From NCBI GenBank assembly GCA_963854835.1, contig OY978525.1, positions 24,017,253 to 24,081,252 on the forward strand: a stretch of DNA of 64,000 bases. Reading direction: 5' to 3'. Source of the stretch: Megamerina dolium (Eukaryota; Arthropoda; Insecta; Diptera; Megamerinidae). A model generated the notes under the pieces. The model had not been told where the DNA came from, ran no database searches, and saw nothing but the letters and a program-made list of their open reading frames with translations. Positions 54,633-64,000 of the stretch are shown one piece after another. A program made the translations under genes and the position numbers. How positions within the stretch are numbered: the stretch's first letter is position 1; each line of letters starts with the position of its first letter.

Positions 54633-56269
54633 CAGTGAGCGACAAAAGTCTACATACGGCTACCATTTCGGCTATCTGACATGTCCAAAAGCATAATGAA
54701 AAGAAGTAATGATGCAATTTTGTTTTAAATATGTTTTTATCATTACATAGCGAAAATTATCTTATATCATTAAAAACTTAACAAGTTATTAACATAAAAC
54801 GAAAAAAATTCAATGACAAAAGTCTACATACGGCGCGCATTCCACGCTTCTTTTTTGTTGTGTGTTGCGGCGCAATAACGGGAAAGTACCGCTAGTTACA
54901 TTTTGCTGTTTTGCTTGGTAATAGACATACTTGGATTGCATTTAGTTGTATTTTGGCTGTTTCCAGAAGTTCGTGGTTATGACAATGGCTTCCCGTAAAG
55001 AAATATCAATTGATTTGCGAAACTTAGTAGTAAAGTATAGAAATGAAAACAAATCGTATGGTGAAATATCAAGCTTATTAAATTTAACAAAATCAACAGT
55101 TCAAACAATATTCAATAACTACAAAAAAACGAATAGTCTTGAAAATAAACCGCGTAGTGGTCGCCCAAAGAAGCTGAATCGCAGATATGTATCGTTCATT
55201 TTGAAAGAAGTGGATCAAAATCCGAAAGTGGCAGGCACTAAGTTGGCCGCAGAGCTAGCAACTAGGTCAAATACAAATGTGCATCCACGAACAGTTCAAA
55301 GAGCCTTGAATAATAATGGGTTTCACAGCAGAACTCCGCGTAGGAAACCGTATATAAGTGAAAAATATCGCAAACTTCGTTTGGAATTCGCGCAAAAGCA
55401 TTTAGACAAGGGAATTGATTTCTGGAAACGAGTATTATTTACAGATGAGTCAAAATACAATTTATTTGGAAGTGACGGTAGAGCCAAAATTTGGAGAAAA
55501 CCAAATACCGCAATGAACCCGAAACACTTAGTTCCTACGATGAAGCATGGCGGTGGGAGTGTAATGGTTTGGGGCGCTGTCGCTGCATCTGGAGTTGGAA
55601 ATTTGGTATTTGTGGAGGGTAACATGGATCGCTTTCAATATAAATCTATTTTGAAACAAAACTTAAAAGCATCGGTTGATAAACTATGCCTTGGTGAGAG
55701 TTGGATCTTCCAACAGGATAGCGATCTAAAACATACCGCCCACATCGTGAGGGACTGGCTGCTTTACTACGCTCCACGACAACTGTATTCACCTCCTCAA
55801 AGCCCAGACTTAAATATTAATGAACACGTTTGGGAGCTTTTGGAGCGGAAGATACGGAAACATCACATTACTAGTGCCCTAGTACTAAAAGAGAAGCTGC
55901 AACAGGAATGGCAACAAATAACGGCCCTTGAAATCGAAAATTTAGTCGTTTCAATGCCCCGACGTTTGCAAGCAGTTATAGATGCTAGTGGAGGGTCAAC
56001 CAAATATTAAACGACGACTTATTTTAACTTTTAGTGCCTTATCAAAGTATTTCCTTTTGATTTTCAAATCGTACGTAGACTTTTGTCATTGAATTTTTTT
56101 CGTTTTATGTTAATAACTTGTTAAGTTTTTAATGAAATAAGATAATTTTTGCTATGTAATAATAAAAACATATTTAAAACAAAATTGCATCATTACTTCT
56201 TTTCATTATGCTTTTGGACATGTCAGATAGCAGAAATGGTCGCCGTACGTAGACTTTTGTCGCTCACTG
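54633..56269 (+). mobile_element. Tc1-family transposon with about 200-bp IR/DR termini, apparently intact
   Basis: 1637 bp, flanked by TA (54631-54632 and 56270-56271). Terminal inverted repeats of about 200 bp (54633-54833 and 56070-56269) match with only a few differences. Each holds two direct repeats of GACAAAAGTCTACATACGG type, one at the outer end and one at the inner end (54640 and 54815; mirrored at 56071 and 56242), the IR/DR arrangement of transposase binding sites. One uninterrupted transposase gene lies between. Long TIRs recall Bari/S/Paris-type Tc1 elements, but I cannot name the family. Confidence 0.95.
54985..56010 (+). CDS. Tc1-type transposase (DD34E)
   Basis: 341 residues from the ATG of MASRKEISID. 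Upstream in-frame ATGs at 54946 and 54979 are possible but would exceed the usual length of about 340. N-terminal paired-like helix-turn-helix domains (KSYGEISSLLNLTKSTVQTI), a GRPKK hook, and a second HTH (HPRTVQRALNNNG). Catalytic core: FTDESKYN, GGGSVMVWGAV, FQQDSDLKHTAH and SPDLNINEHVWE. There are exactly 34 residues between the second Asp and the Glu, so DD34E is complete. It binds the IR/DR ends and cuts and pastes at TA. No stop or frameshift. Confidence 0.95.
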   Translation: MASRKEISIDLRNLVVKYRNENKSYGEISSLLNLTKSTVQTIFNNYKKTNSLENKPRSGRPKKLNRRYVSFILKEVDQNPKVAGTKLAAELATRSNTNVHPRTVQRALNNNGFHSRTPRRKPYISEKYRKLRLEFAQKHLDKGIDFWKRVLFTDESKYNLFGSDGRAKIWRKPNTAMNPKHLVPTMKHGGGSVMVWGAVAASGVGNLVFVEGNMDRFQYKSILKQNLKASVDKLCLGESWIFQQDSDLKHTAHIVRDWLLYYAPRQLYSPPQSPDLNINEHVWELLERKIRKHHITSALVLKEKLQQEWQQITALEIENLVVSMPRRLQAVIDASGGSTKY

Positions 56270-56271
56270 TA

Positions 56272-57600
56272 TATTGCACGTATATTAGTCACATGCAAAA
56301 TTACTCATATCCCATTCATCAATTTAAAAATAAAATAGCTATGATTTATAACTATGAAGCTACTTCGAGCAAAAAAAATAGTTAAAAGTAATTATTTCAT
56401 TATATAATTAATTCCTTTTTTAATATTATTTTATTATAAAAGTAGAACTAGATTAAAGTCGACTATTGCGTCAATTTTCGTTGTGTCGCAATGCCGAAGT
56501 GTTGCAGTCAGTTCGTCCGTTTAGGGAAGAAATCCATGTTATCCAATTGATGGCTGTTTCAATGTTACAACTGCAGTCAATATGCTTACTATTTTACAGT
56601 TTTATTAATATTTTTCTTTTTTATTTTCTCATTATATATTCAAACATTTGCTGCATTGTATATCAATGTATATCTACAACTCTGCCCAAAAGACGCCACT
56701 CTATTTGGCATGATGCAGATTCAACAAAAAAAAATATTGAAACGAAATTTTAATTCCTCTATTTTACTGTAATAATTTCTCAAAACATAATAAATGCATT
56801 AGTTTGACGTTATAATATTTGTTATTTTTGATAAATCTCCTCAGACGGAGCAAGTCCGTTCACAAGAGACACAGCCTATACAATAGTATTACCATTACAA
56901 TACATTCCTACATTTATATCACATTACATCACATAATATATTCTTACATTTATATCACCACGGTGTAAGTTCCGATTTAGACACAAAGACATTTTAATAA
57001 AAAACATTTTCAATCCTCTTTTTATGTTTCGTTATCATTTACACGCGCAAAAATGTTTCTCGGTGAAATGTCAACTCGTTTGTATGATTTTTTAATGTTT
57101 GACATTACGAACTACAAGCACAAAGCGTGTCGCATATAGGTGAAACAAAACTCCCTCTCTCTTTCCGAGCGTCCCTCGCTGGCACAAACATATTTTTCTT
57201 ACTAATATATTTGTGTCAAAAGTGGGACTAACATGCCCATCTCAAAATTCTTAAACGTGGTAGGCCGATTCAATGCGATCTTGGATATAGTCGTCCGTCA
57301 AGATTGAAGCGTAAATATTTTCAATATTAATGATTGTCTAACGGCTACATTGCATATTTGTTTGTCTCTTCTATTTTTGTTGGTTTCTTCTATTTTTGTT
57401 TATTTTTTTATTTTTTTTATTTTCAGTGTATTAAAAATGCCATTGATGATAAAGAAGACAGTAATGTACTGTGTGAAAATATTAATTAAGATGGAATTGT
57501 CAAATTCTGAGGAAACGTTGTAAACAAAAATTATTAAAATGAAGGCATTAACATTAACTATGCTTTGTATTTTACAAGTTTAGCAACGAGCACAAGTGGC
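56272..57600. other. Non-coding region
   Basis: AT-rich, with no gene seen. Just right of it, at 57708-57800, a unit of about 60 bp occurs twice in tandem (CATGTAG...GCTATGTGATG). Confidence 0.45.
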
Positions 57601-57789
57601 CTGGTGGTGTTTTCGCAAGGTAACGTGTCTAACAGTCTAACTGCCTCAACCGGGTGGGGTTAGCGCAATACTTGTTGAGCTCATTGCAAGTCAACTCACT
57701 GGACGTCATGTAGTTTGTTCTGCGCGCTATGTGATGGCTCCTTCACTCTGTAATGAGGGTGCCATCATGTAGCTCGCTCTGCTTGCTAT

Positions 57790-59590
57790 GTGATGTCACC
57801 TTCATTTTTTAATTGGGGTCCTGCTTCCAGTGTGATGGACGTGAAGTCGATCCGTGGTGCCAACATCGACTCGGATCATTACCTTGTTGCAGCTAAGGTG
57901 CGAACACGTTTATGTGTCATACAGAACAAACGAAGTCCCACACAGAGAAAGCTTGATGTCAATAAGCTGCAATCACCAGAGACAGCAAATGCTTTTACCA
58001 CTCGATGTCAAAAGTGTATTGAGCATATGGAGGGAACACTTCTCCACGTTACTGAATGGGGACTCCTCGAAAATCCCACCAGTGGAGGAGATGTCTCGAA
58101 CTCCCCTATCACGGATGATGGTATAGATGTTCAACCACCTGAACATGACGAGGTCAGAGAGGCCAATTCTAGGCTGAAAAACAACAAAGCTGCAAGTGAT
58201 GATGGCCTGCCTGCCCAATTATTTAAAACCGGGGGCGATGAGTAGCTCACCAGCATGCACCAGCTCATAAGTATGCTGATTGGAGGCTCAGTGTTCTCTA
58301 TCCTGTGCATAAGAAAGGAGACCCAATAATTTGCGTCAATTACCGTGAAATAAGTCTTCTTAGCATCGCATGCAAGGTTCTATCGAGCGTACTGAAAGGT
58401 TGAAGCCTATCCTTAACAACCTGATTGGACTTTATCAGTGTGGCTTCAGACCTGGTAAATTCACCATCGACTAGATTTTCACACTGCGCGAAATCCTGGA
58501 GAAGATCCAAGAAAACCAAATCGACACACACCATATATTTGTTGATTGTAAAGATGCTATTGACAGTGCGGTAAGGAATTGCCTCTACACAACAATGTCC
58601 GAGTTCGGCATTCCTATGAATCTCATTCGGCTTTGCAGAATGACACTGCTTAGCTCCCGTTAAGCAGTGAAAATTGGGAGGGACCTCTCCGCCATTTAGT
58701 AACGAAAGGGGTTTCAGACTAGGTGATTCGTTATGGTGCGACTTCTTCAATCTTATTATGGAGAAAATAACACGAGCTGCTGATCTACGACGTAATGGCA
58801 CTATCTTCAACAGAAGTGTCGTGCTGTTATCGTATGCTGATGATATTGACATAATCGGCATGAACACCAGAGCAGTCAGTTCAGCATTCTCATAGTTGGA
58901 AAGAGTGTCGCGTCGAATGGGTCTCACGGTGAATGAGGAAAAGTCGAAGTACCTAGTATCAACAAACAAAGAGTCCCAACGTCTTGGACAGCATGTGCCT
59001 GTTGAAAATTACGCTCTTGAAGTAGTGAAGGACTTTGTCTATCTTGGAACCAGCATTAACACCAGTAATAACAGGTGCTTTCTTGGGCTAAGTAAGCAAT
59101 TAAGAAGTCGGGCCCTCTCTCGAGCAACGAAAACTACACTCTACAAACCTCTCATCATGCCTGTCCTTACATATGGCGCCGAAGCTTATACAATTTCCAC
59201 CTCTGATGAGGGACTGCTCGGAATTTTCTAGAGAAAAGTTTTACTCAAATCTTTGGACCTATTTGCGTTTGTGGCGAGTGTCGAATAAGGTACAACCATG
59301 AGCTGTATGCCGACACCGACATAGTAAAGCGCATTAAAATTCAGCGGCTGCGCTGGCAAGATCATGTCGAGCGAATGGAAGAACATGCTCCGGCTAAGAA
59401 GGTGTTATATTCGGAACCCGCTGATGGACGACGCAGAAGAGGATGACCTCCGGTGGAAAGATCAAGTACTGGAGAACTTGTCAGCACTTGGAATTTCTAA
59501 CTGGCGCTAACTAGCGAAGGAAAGAGCTGGCTGGCGAAGCATGATAGATTCGGCCTAAATCGATTTTCGGTTGTAATGGCCACATAAGTA
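57790..59590 (+). mobile_element. RTE-like non-LTR retrotransposon, 5'-truncated and frameshifted
   Basis: The best RTE copy in the window. Endonuclease C-terminus (DVKSIRGANIDSDHYLVAAK at about 57838), RT N-terminus (SRLKNNKAASDDGLPAQLFK), RT core in shifted frames with LSYADDIDIIG (about 58823), thumb and C-terminal region (RALSRATKTTLYKPLIMPVL at about 59120; final NW block near 59500). The 3' end is GGCCACATAAGTAAGTAAG. At least six frame breaks, so dead. Fragments at 4113, 23500, 36120 and 37060/44852 are from the same or a sister family. Confidence 0.85.
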
Positions 59591-59597
59591 AGTAAGC

Positions 59598-59905
59598 AAA
59601 AGAGCACGACATATCAAGCATACAATCATTATAAAAAAAGTTTACATCTTAAATTTAAATATAAAAATATACCAATTGTTTACATAACATTAAATACCAA
59701 CGATAAAAAATTCAATTTCATATTCATAATGCAACGCAAAACAAATACGCACTATAAGCATATATAAACACATATATATACACACACTTTGCAATAACGT
59801 TACATACATCAACTAACCAACAAAACCCACCCCTAACGGATATAATTTGTTTGCGTTTTCCGTCTTTTAAAAACTTCAATTGCAAGTTGTCAAAGAAAGT
59901 CGCTA
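59598..59905 (+). repeat. Dispersed AT-rich repeat, copy 3 of 3
   Basis: Shares CATATCAAGCATACAATCAT, ATATACCAATTGTTTACAT and AAAAAATTCAATTTCATATTC with the copy at 35583. It starts directly after the RTE tail. The right end (GCGTTTTCCGTC near 59860) resembles the inverted left end of the 35583 copy. Confidence 0.5.
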
Positions 59906-60064
59906 GAATTTAAAAATGTAAACTGAACTACATTTTGAATACATTTTATCTCTAGCTATAGTTTTTGACATCAGCAGATTGTTTGTGTGTATAGCGTATA
60001 TGCTGACACCAATGAAAGGTACTACATTCATGATAGTCGTTACTTCTAAATGCATTAAAAATAT

Positions 60065-60342
60065 TGTAACAAGTATCGATGGTTGGTTATTCATCACTAA
60101 TTGTGAATTAAACTCTACTGCGAAAGTAACAGAGGCAACATAACACCAACAGGTGATCGAGGCAACATCAGACGATAGCAAGTTAAATTTAAGAGTGATT
60201 GTAAATAGTTGATTAAATAAATAATTGTTGGACATAATTAGAACAAAATATATATTGCAATTATTATTGACATATCGATCAATAGTGATCGAACAGAGTT
60301 GATTCGAGTAGGACTAAACGTTCACAAAATAAAAACGTAACA
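60065..60342 (+). repeat. Divergent solo LTR of the Ty3/gypsy family
   Basis: 278 bp, starting TGTAACAAGTATCGATGG and ending CACAAAATAAAAACGTAACA. The ends match the family while the middle differs by large deletions and substitutions, so it is an older subfamily. Flanks are ATAT (60061-60064) and ATAA (60343-60346), a target duplication with one change. Confidence 0.82.
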
Positions 60343-60531
60343 ATAATACATAAAATAAAAAAAAAGGAAGTGTCAGGTATACTCATTATGGTAAAACTTG
60401 AACAATGTAAAAGCAATGAACAATAGCTGCAACTCAAGCATTGCCGTGTATAAAGGAATGTCCATTGAATATACCCTAGCGTATTTAATTACAACATTTT
60501 ACGAACACACAATGCTTGACGCAGTGCTTGT

Positions 60532-60660
60532 ATGATGGCGGCCAGCTTAACACAATTATACCGGAAATGCTGTCGCGATTACTCATTGAAATTGTTTCGA
60601 GGCGAAGAGCAGGGTCGTCTTATTTCACCTTTTCTTTTACGGCAACCATATAAATCACAT
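60532..60660 (+). CDS. Possible first coding exon of an unidentified gene
   Basis: From ATG at 60532, 43 codons run to a good donor, CAT/GTAAGTATAG, in phase 0. The peptide starts MMAASLTQLYRKCCRDYSLK and ends LLRQPYKSH. Its base composition is less AT-rich than its surroundings, and the N-terminus is basic and hydroxylated without acidic residues for the first 15 residues, as in mitochondrial presequences. I do not recognise the protein and found no clear second exon before eIF5A. It could be a chance ORF or a 5' exon of a neighbouring transcript. Confidence 0.3.
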
Positions 60661-62112
60661 GTAAGTATAGTAAACTTCTTAAGAATTTTCGATTCAAATA
60701 ATAAAAAAGTGTTGGTGAAATAATTCAAACGTATATGCGAAATATGCGCAATTAATATCGTCTAATTGAAATTGCAAAAAATGATATTGTGTGATGTGTA
60801 CAATGTGAAATATATCGAAAATATTCAATTCACGGAAAAAAAGTTGCCGAAGTGTATTCAAATTCTCAACCGGACATGCTACCACTACACACACATAGAT
60901 AGAATTGCTACTACTACGGCAAAATATCGGCATATAGCGGAGAATACAATAAATTATTGAACTACATACATGATGATAATAGTGTGATGATGGCATTTCT
61001 TCGATAGGAAAATTTAATTTGATACATTTCACGTGTACAAACTAGAAGTACAGTGTTGCGGCGAGTGAATAAAAGAAATTTCTTTAATGGTTGAGGTATT
61101 GGCGAGTACATTTGCTTTCGTTTTTCCATTTCTTTTGTACATTGTGCTGTGATCATCAGGAAGAAGAGGAAGAAATACATAGTTTAAAAAATACATAGGT
61201 TCGGAGTTCAGGTTTTATCATCGTTGTACATTGGCCACTTTTGCCCGATTTTTTATTTGCACCCTAGTAAGTGGAAAAGAAAGTTTTCCTTTTAAAAATC
61301 CTGAACCTAACCTATCTTCCACAAGTGCAAGTCAAGAGAGAGAGAGAGAGAGAGAGAGAGCGACAAAGCAGTATATGTATATGTGTTGTTTAAAAAAAAG
61401 GGACGTCGTCGTCGTCGTTGTCGTCGATGTGCTATCACCGAAGTGTGTTTGTTGAAATAATGCCAACAGCAAAAGGAAGAAACAAAAAAACACTTGTTAT
61501 TCTTCTAAAGAATTCTCTTATTTGGCATTATTTGCAGTTTTTGGATGCTGATTCTTTTTGTGCAACAGTTTCATATTAATATGCATATAATTACATGGTT
61601 TATATGAATATAATATATTCGGCCGCACATTCTAATGCACATTATATATTGTAGAGTACAGTAGCCCATTTAAAAAAAAAAAAAAAAAGAGGATTTTCAT
61701 TTGTGCAAAATGCCGTAACACTAAAGAAGAGTAAAATATTATAAATTGCACCTCATTTCGTTAGCCACTTCTGCATATATGTATGTCAACCGGGGCGTCT
61801 TCGCGAATTAAGCTACAACAATTTAACTGCATGATATATATATTTTGAAAACAATTTTCATAAATAATGATTTTTTTTGAATTGTTTAAAACATATTTTC
61901 TTTTGTATTTTAGTTCTTATACTTCCGTTATTCACGATGTCTTAATTGAAAGCGTTCTTTTAGTAATTTAAGTGTGTGTATGTGCCACTCCTTTCAAACA
62001 TGTTAGATCAGTGACCTCACTGCAGTTGTTGTATAGTGGCACTTTGAAACTTTTCTACCTATTTATAGATTGGTTTTTTGTATAATAATTTTCGTATATT
62101 TTGTGATTTCAG
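60661..62112 (+). other. Upstream region of eIF5A, probable 5' UTR exon and intron
   Basis: A 3' splice site TTGTGATTTCAG ends at 62112, 41 bp before the eIF5A ATG, so the 5' UTR is probably split. A candidate donor, CACCCTA/GTAAGTGG, lies at about 61266. The transcription start was not located. A (GA)n run lies at 61337-61361 and GTC trinucleotides near 61405-61430. Confidence 0.4.
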
Positions 62113-62153
62113 ATATTTTTACAACGGTAATTTTCGAATAATACTAATTCAAT

Positions 62154-62920
62154 ATGGCAGAAATGGACGACCATCATTTTGAGACGGGTGATTCCGGAGC
62201 TTCTCAAACTTACCCAATGCAATGTTCGGCATTACGTAAAAACGGATTCGTCATGCTGAAGGGTCGGCCGTGCAAAATTGTCGAAATGTCTACATCAAAG
62301 ACTGGCAAGCATGGTCATGCTAAAGTTCATATGGTTGGAATAGATATATTCTCTAATAAGAAGTAAGTAAAGATGAAGAAATACCTCCTACCTACAGATG
62401 ATGATGCAAAACTTGTCCTATTTGTACACTTATCATTGCAAATTGATAACGTTTGAACCATTTCATGTTGATTGTATAAATTCTATAAGTAGAATTTTTA
62501 GAATAAAATGAAATTGATATCACTCTCGTATCTTTTCAGATACGAAGATATTTGCCCTTCTACTCACAACATGGATGTACCACATGTCAAAAGAGAAGAT
62601 TATCAGTTGACAGATATTAGTGATGATGGTTTCCTAACTTTGATGTCAGACAACGGTGAAATACGTGAGGATCTTAAACTTCCAGAGGGTGACTTGGGCA
62701 ATGCCTTGCGAAGTGATTTTGACAATGGCAAGGATCTTTTGGTAAGTTGTCTTCTTTCTTGTTGTGAGAAATTTGCATTTGGAAATTAACTACATTTTTT
62801 TTTTCGTTTACATTTTCTTCCTTTTTTTCCATTTTCCTCCAACTACAGTGCACAGTACTCAAGTCTTGCGGCGAGGAATGCGTTATTGCAATTAAGACCA
62901 ACACAGCTCTTGACAAATAA
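62154..62920 (+). CDS. eIF5A: Translation factor eIF5A, three coding exons
   Basis: Binds ribosomes and relieves stalling at difficult peptide bonds. It is the protein carrying hypusine. Exons: 62154-62362, 62540-62741 and 62849-62920 (483 nt, 160 residues, the family length), with introns GTAAGT...TTTTCAG and GTAAGT...CTACAG. The hypusination loop is [12 protein letters not shown], with the modified lysine expected at residue 52. The OB-fold C-terminal domain includes [40 protein letters not shown] and [14 protein letters not shown]. The frame is intact. ATG context AATATGG. Cytoplasmic, expected to be constitutive. Confidence 0.97.
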
Positions 62921-63744
62921 TTTATCGGACGGGCACATCATGATTAAAAGAATACACAAAAAAAGCAAATATATACATAATATATATATAAATGATGAAA
63001 TTCGTCTTGATACCGCAAATTTCGATTGCATTTACTTTTGAAGTATATGTTAACAAAGATGTTGTTTCTGACCTTAATCAATTCTAGTTTGTTTCTTTTT
63101 TTTTTCTTCTGATTTTGTTTGTTGTATTTTTTTTTTTTTTGCTCCCCAACCTACTGCCCTGCCTTCCTTAGTCAGCCCGACGCCCAAACAAATAGCCCAT
63201 ATTATTCATGAATACCAATTTTAGCTCTTTTATTTTTCTACAACACTGCAATAAAAGATGAGAGAAGAAGATGGAGTATATAACAAAAGAAATAATAAAT
63301 AAAATTGAGGCGTATAGGATAAACAAAAGAATAAAGAAAAAAGATAACAAATACAAAAAGAAAACGTTAAAATAAATTTTTTTCCAATAAATTGTCGGAA
63401 TTCTGTATGAATTGAATATACAATATATGTATGAAAAAATTTATAGGCATATATTAAAGCTGTGATGTGAGAATTTCTGTAAGTATGTGATGGCAGAGCA
63501 GATGACTTGGCTTGGTTTGAGAATATTGAGAAATTATATTTAGCATAATGCGAACTTGGGGCACCTTGATTTCGTTGTACGTTCCTGATGTTTCGTTTAC
63601 ATTCTGGATTCAGAATAGTTACTATCATGGAAATTTTTCGTAAAGTGATTGACGTTCAATTCATTTTAAATTGGTTAACATACTTTTTTTTTGGAAGAGT
63701 AAAAATCTTGAAGAAATTATAAAGAATATGTGGGTCTATGTACC
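62921..63744. other. eIF5A 3' UTR and downstream DNA
   Basis: AT-rich, with long T runs near 63095-63140. No clear AATAAA was found within 100 bp of the stop. AATAAA-like motifs occur from about 63250. No other gene recognised. Confidence 0.45.
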
Positions 63745-63850
63745 GGAAGTATTCGAGCACGTGGTCGACCAAGGTCCATTCAACTCATTAGAATACGGAA
63801 ATGCTAGGTACGGAAACACAACAAAGCTTATTTCCGTACCGTGCAGGCTT
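63745..63850. repeat. Repeat shared with 23384-23480, containing a palindrome
   Basis: About 95 bp similar to 23384-23480: CACGTGGTCG, then TTCATTCAACTCA-like, GAATACGGAA, TACGG and AACAAAGC blocks in the same order and spacing. It includes a perfect 10-bp inverted repeat, GGTACGGAAA and TTTCCGTACC, around a 14-bp loop. Function unknown. Confidence 0.5.
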
Positions 63851-64000
63851 CGATTATGGTCGTTAATTATTTATTCTGGACTGGAATGACAAAAACACAA
63901 TTAGAATCAATCGAATATAAATGGCGCATTTTCGGTATAGCTTGATTTGACTTTTTAACTATTGTAACCCCTAAAGGCTGAAATGGAAGTTACTATATTT

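Noticed and set aside
63168..63628. Minus-strand ORFs downstream of eIF5A (62 and 132 codons)
   Set aside because: Low-complexity F/S/L-rich translation of AT-rich DNA, with no start context or domain.

Overview
The window is nuclear DNA of a higher dipteran, most likely a tephritid-type fruit fly. Four intron-bearing host genes are recognisable: RpL12 (+, 9334-10046), RpL39 (-, 11653-12026), the Hippo-pathway coactivator yorkie/yki (-, 14565-26427) and eIF5A (+, 62154-62920). From memory, all four orthologues sit close together at cytological 60B of Drosophila melanogaster, so this looks like a conserved block that has been stretched by transposons. The genus is inference: the DD41D (rosa-type) mariner and the overall repeat mix suggest Tephritidae, but nothing seen here proves it.

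Layout. 1-3440: 5' part of a minus-strand Ty3/gypsy element running off the left edge. 4.1-5.2 kb: RTE-like LINE debris. 5.5-8.3 kb: a decayed copy of the same Ty3/gypsy family whose 5' LTR was hit in turn by two SINEs and another LTR. 9.2-12.1 kb: RpL12 and RpL39 with their promoters. 12.3-13.5 kb: inverted-repeat and hAT-like debris. 14.5-26.4 kb: yki, seven coding exons with large introns full of SINE, LINE and mariner remnants. 27.6-45.3 kb: nested transposons only, with a full Ty3/gypsy element inside one of two inverted MITE copies, a second MITE inside an LTR, and an intact BEL/Pao element inside an RTE fragment. 45.4-48.4 kb: a decayed LOA-like LINE. 50-54.2 kb: a solo LTR and a deleted Ty3/gypsy element head to head. 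54.6-56.3 kb: an apparently intact Tc1 transposon. 57.8-59.6 kb: another RTE fragment. 60.1-64 kb: a divergent solo LTR, eIF5A and AT-rich flanks.

Host functions: RpL12 and RpL39 are large-subunit ribosomal proteins, eIF5A is the hypusine-containing translation factor, and Yki is the growth-promoting transcriptional coactivator restrained by Warts phosphorylation. No operon logic applies. RpL12 and RpL39 show TCT/TOP-like starts, and RpL39 has a DRE motif upstream.

The most notable material is the transposon architecture: one Ty3/gypsy family that repeatedly chose ATAT targets, with gag-retaining deletion derivatives; an inverted pair of MITEs with TAA target duplications; an active-looking tRNA-derived SINE family (seven copies); and two elements with uninterrupted ORFs (BEL/Pao and Tc1). 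I found no CRISPR array, functional tRNA or rRNA gene, or envelope gene.
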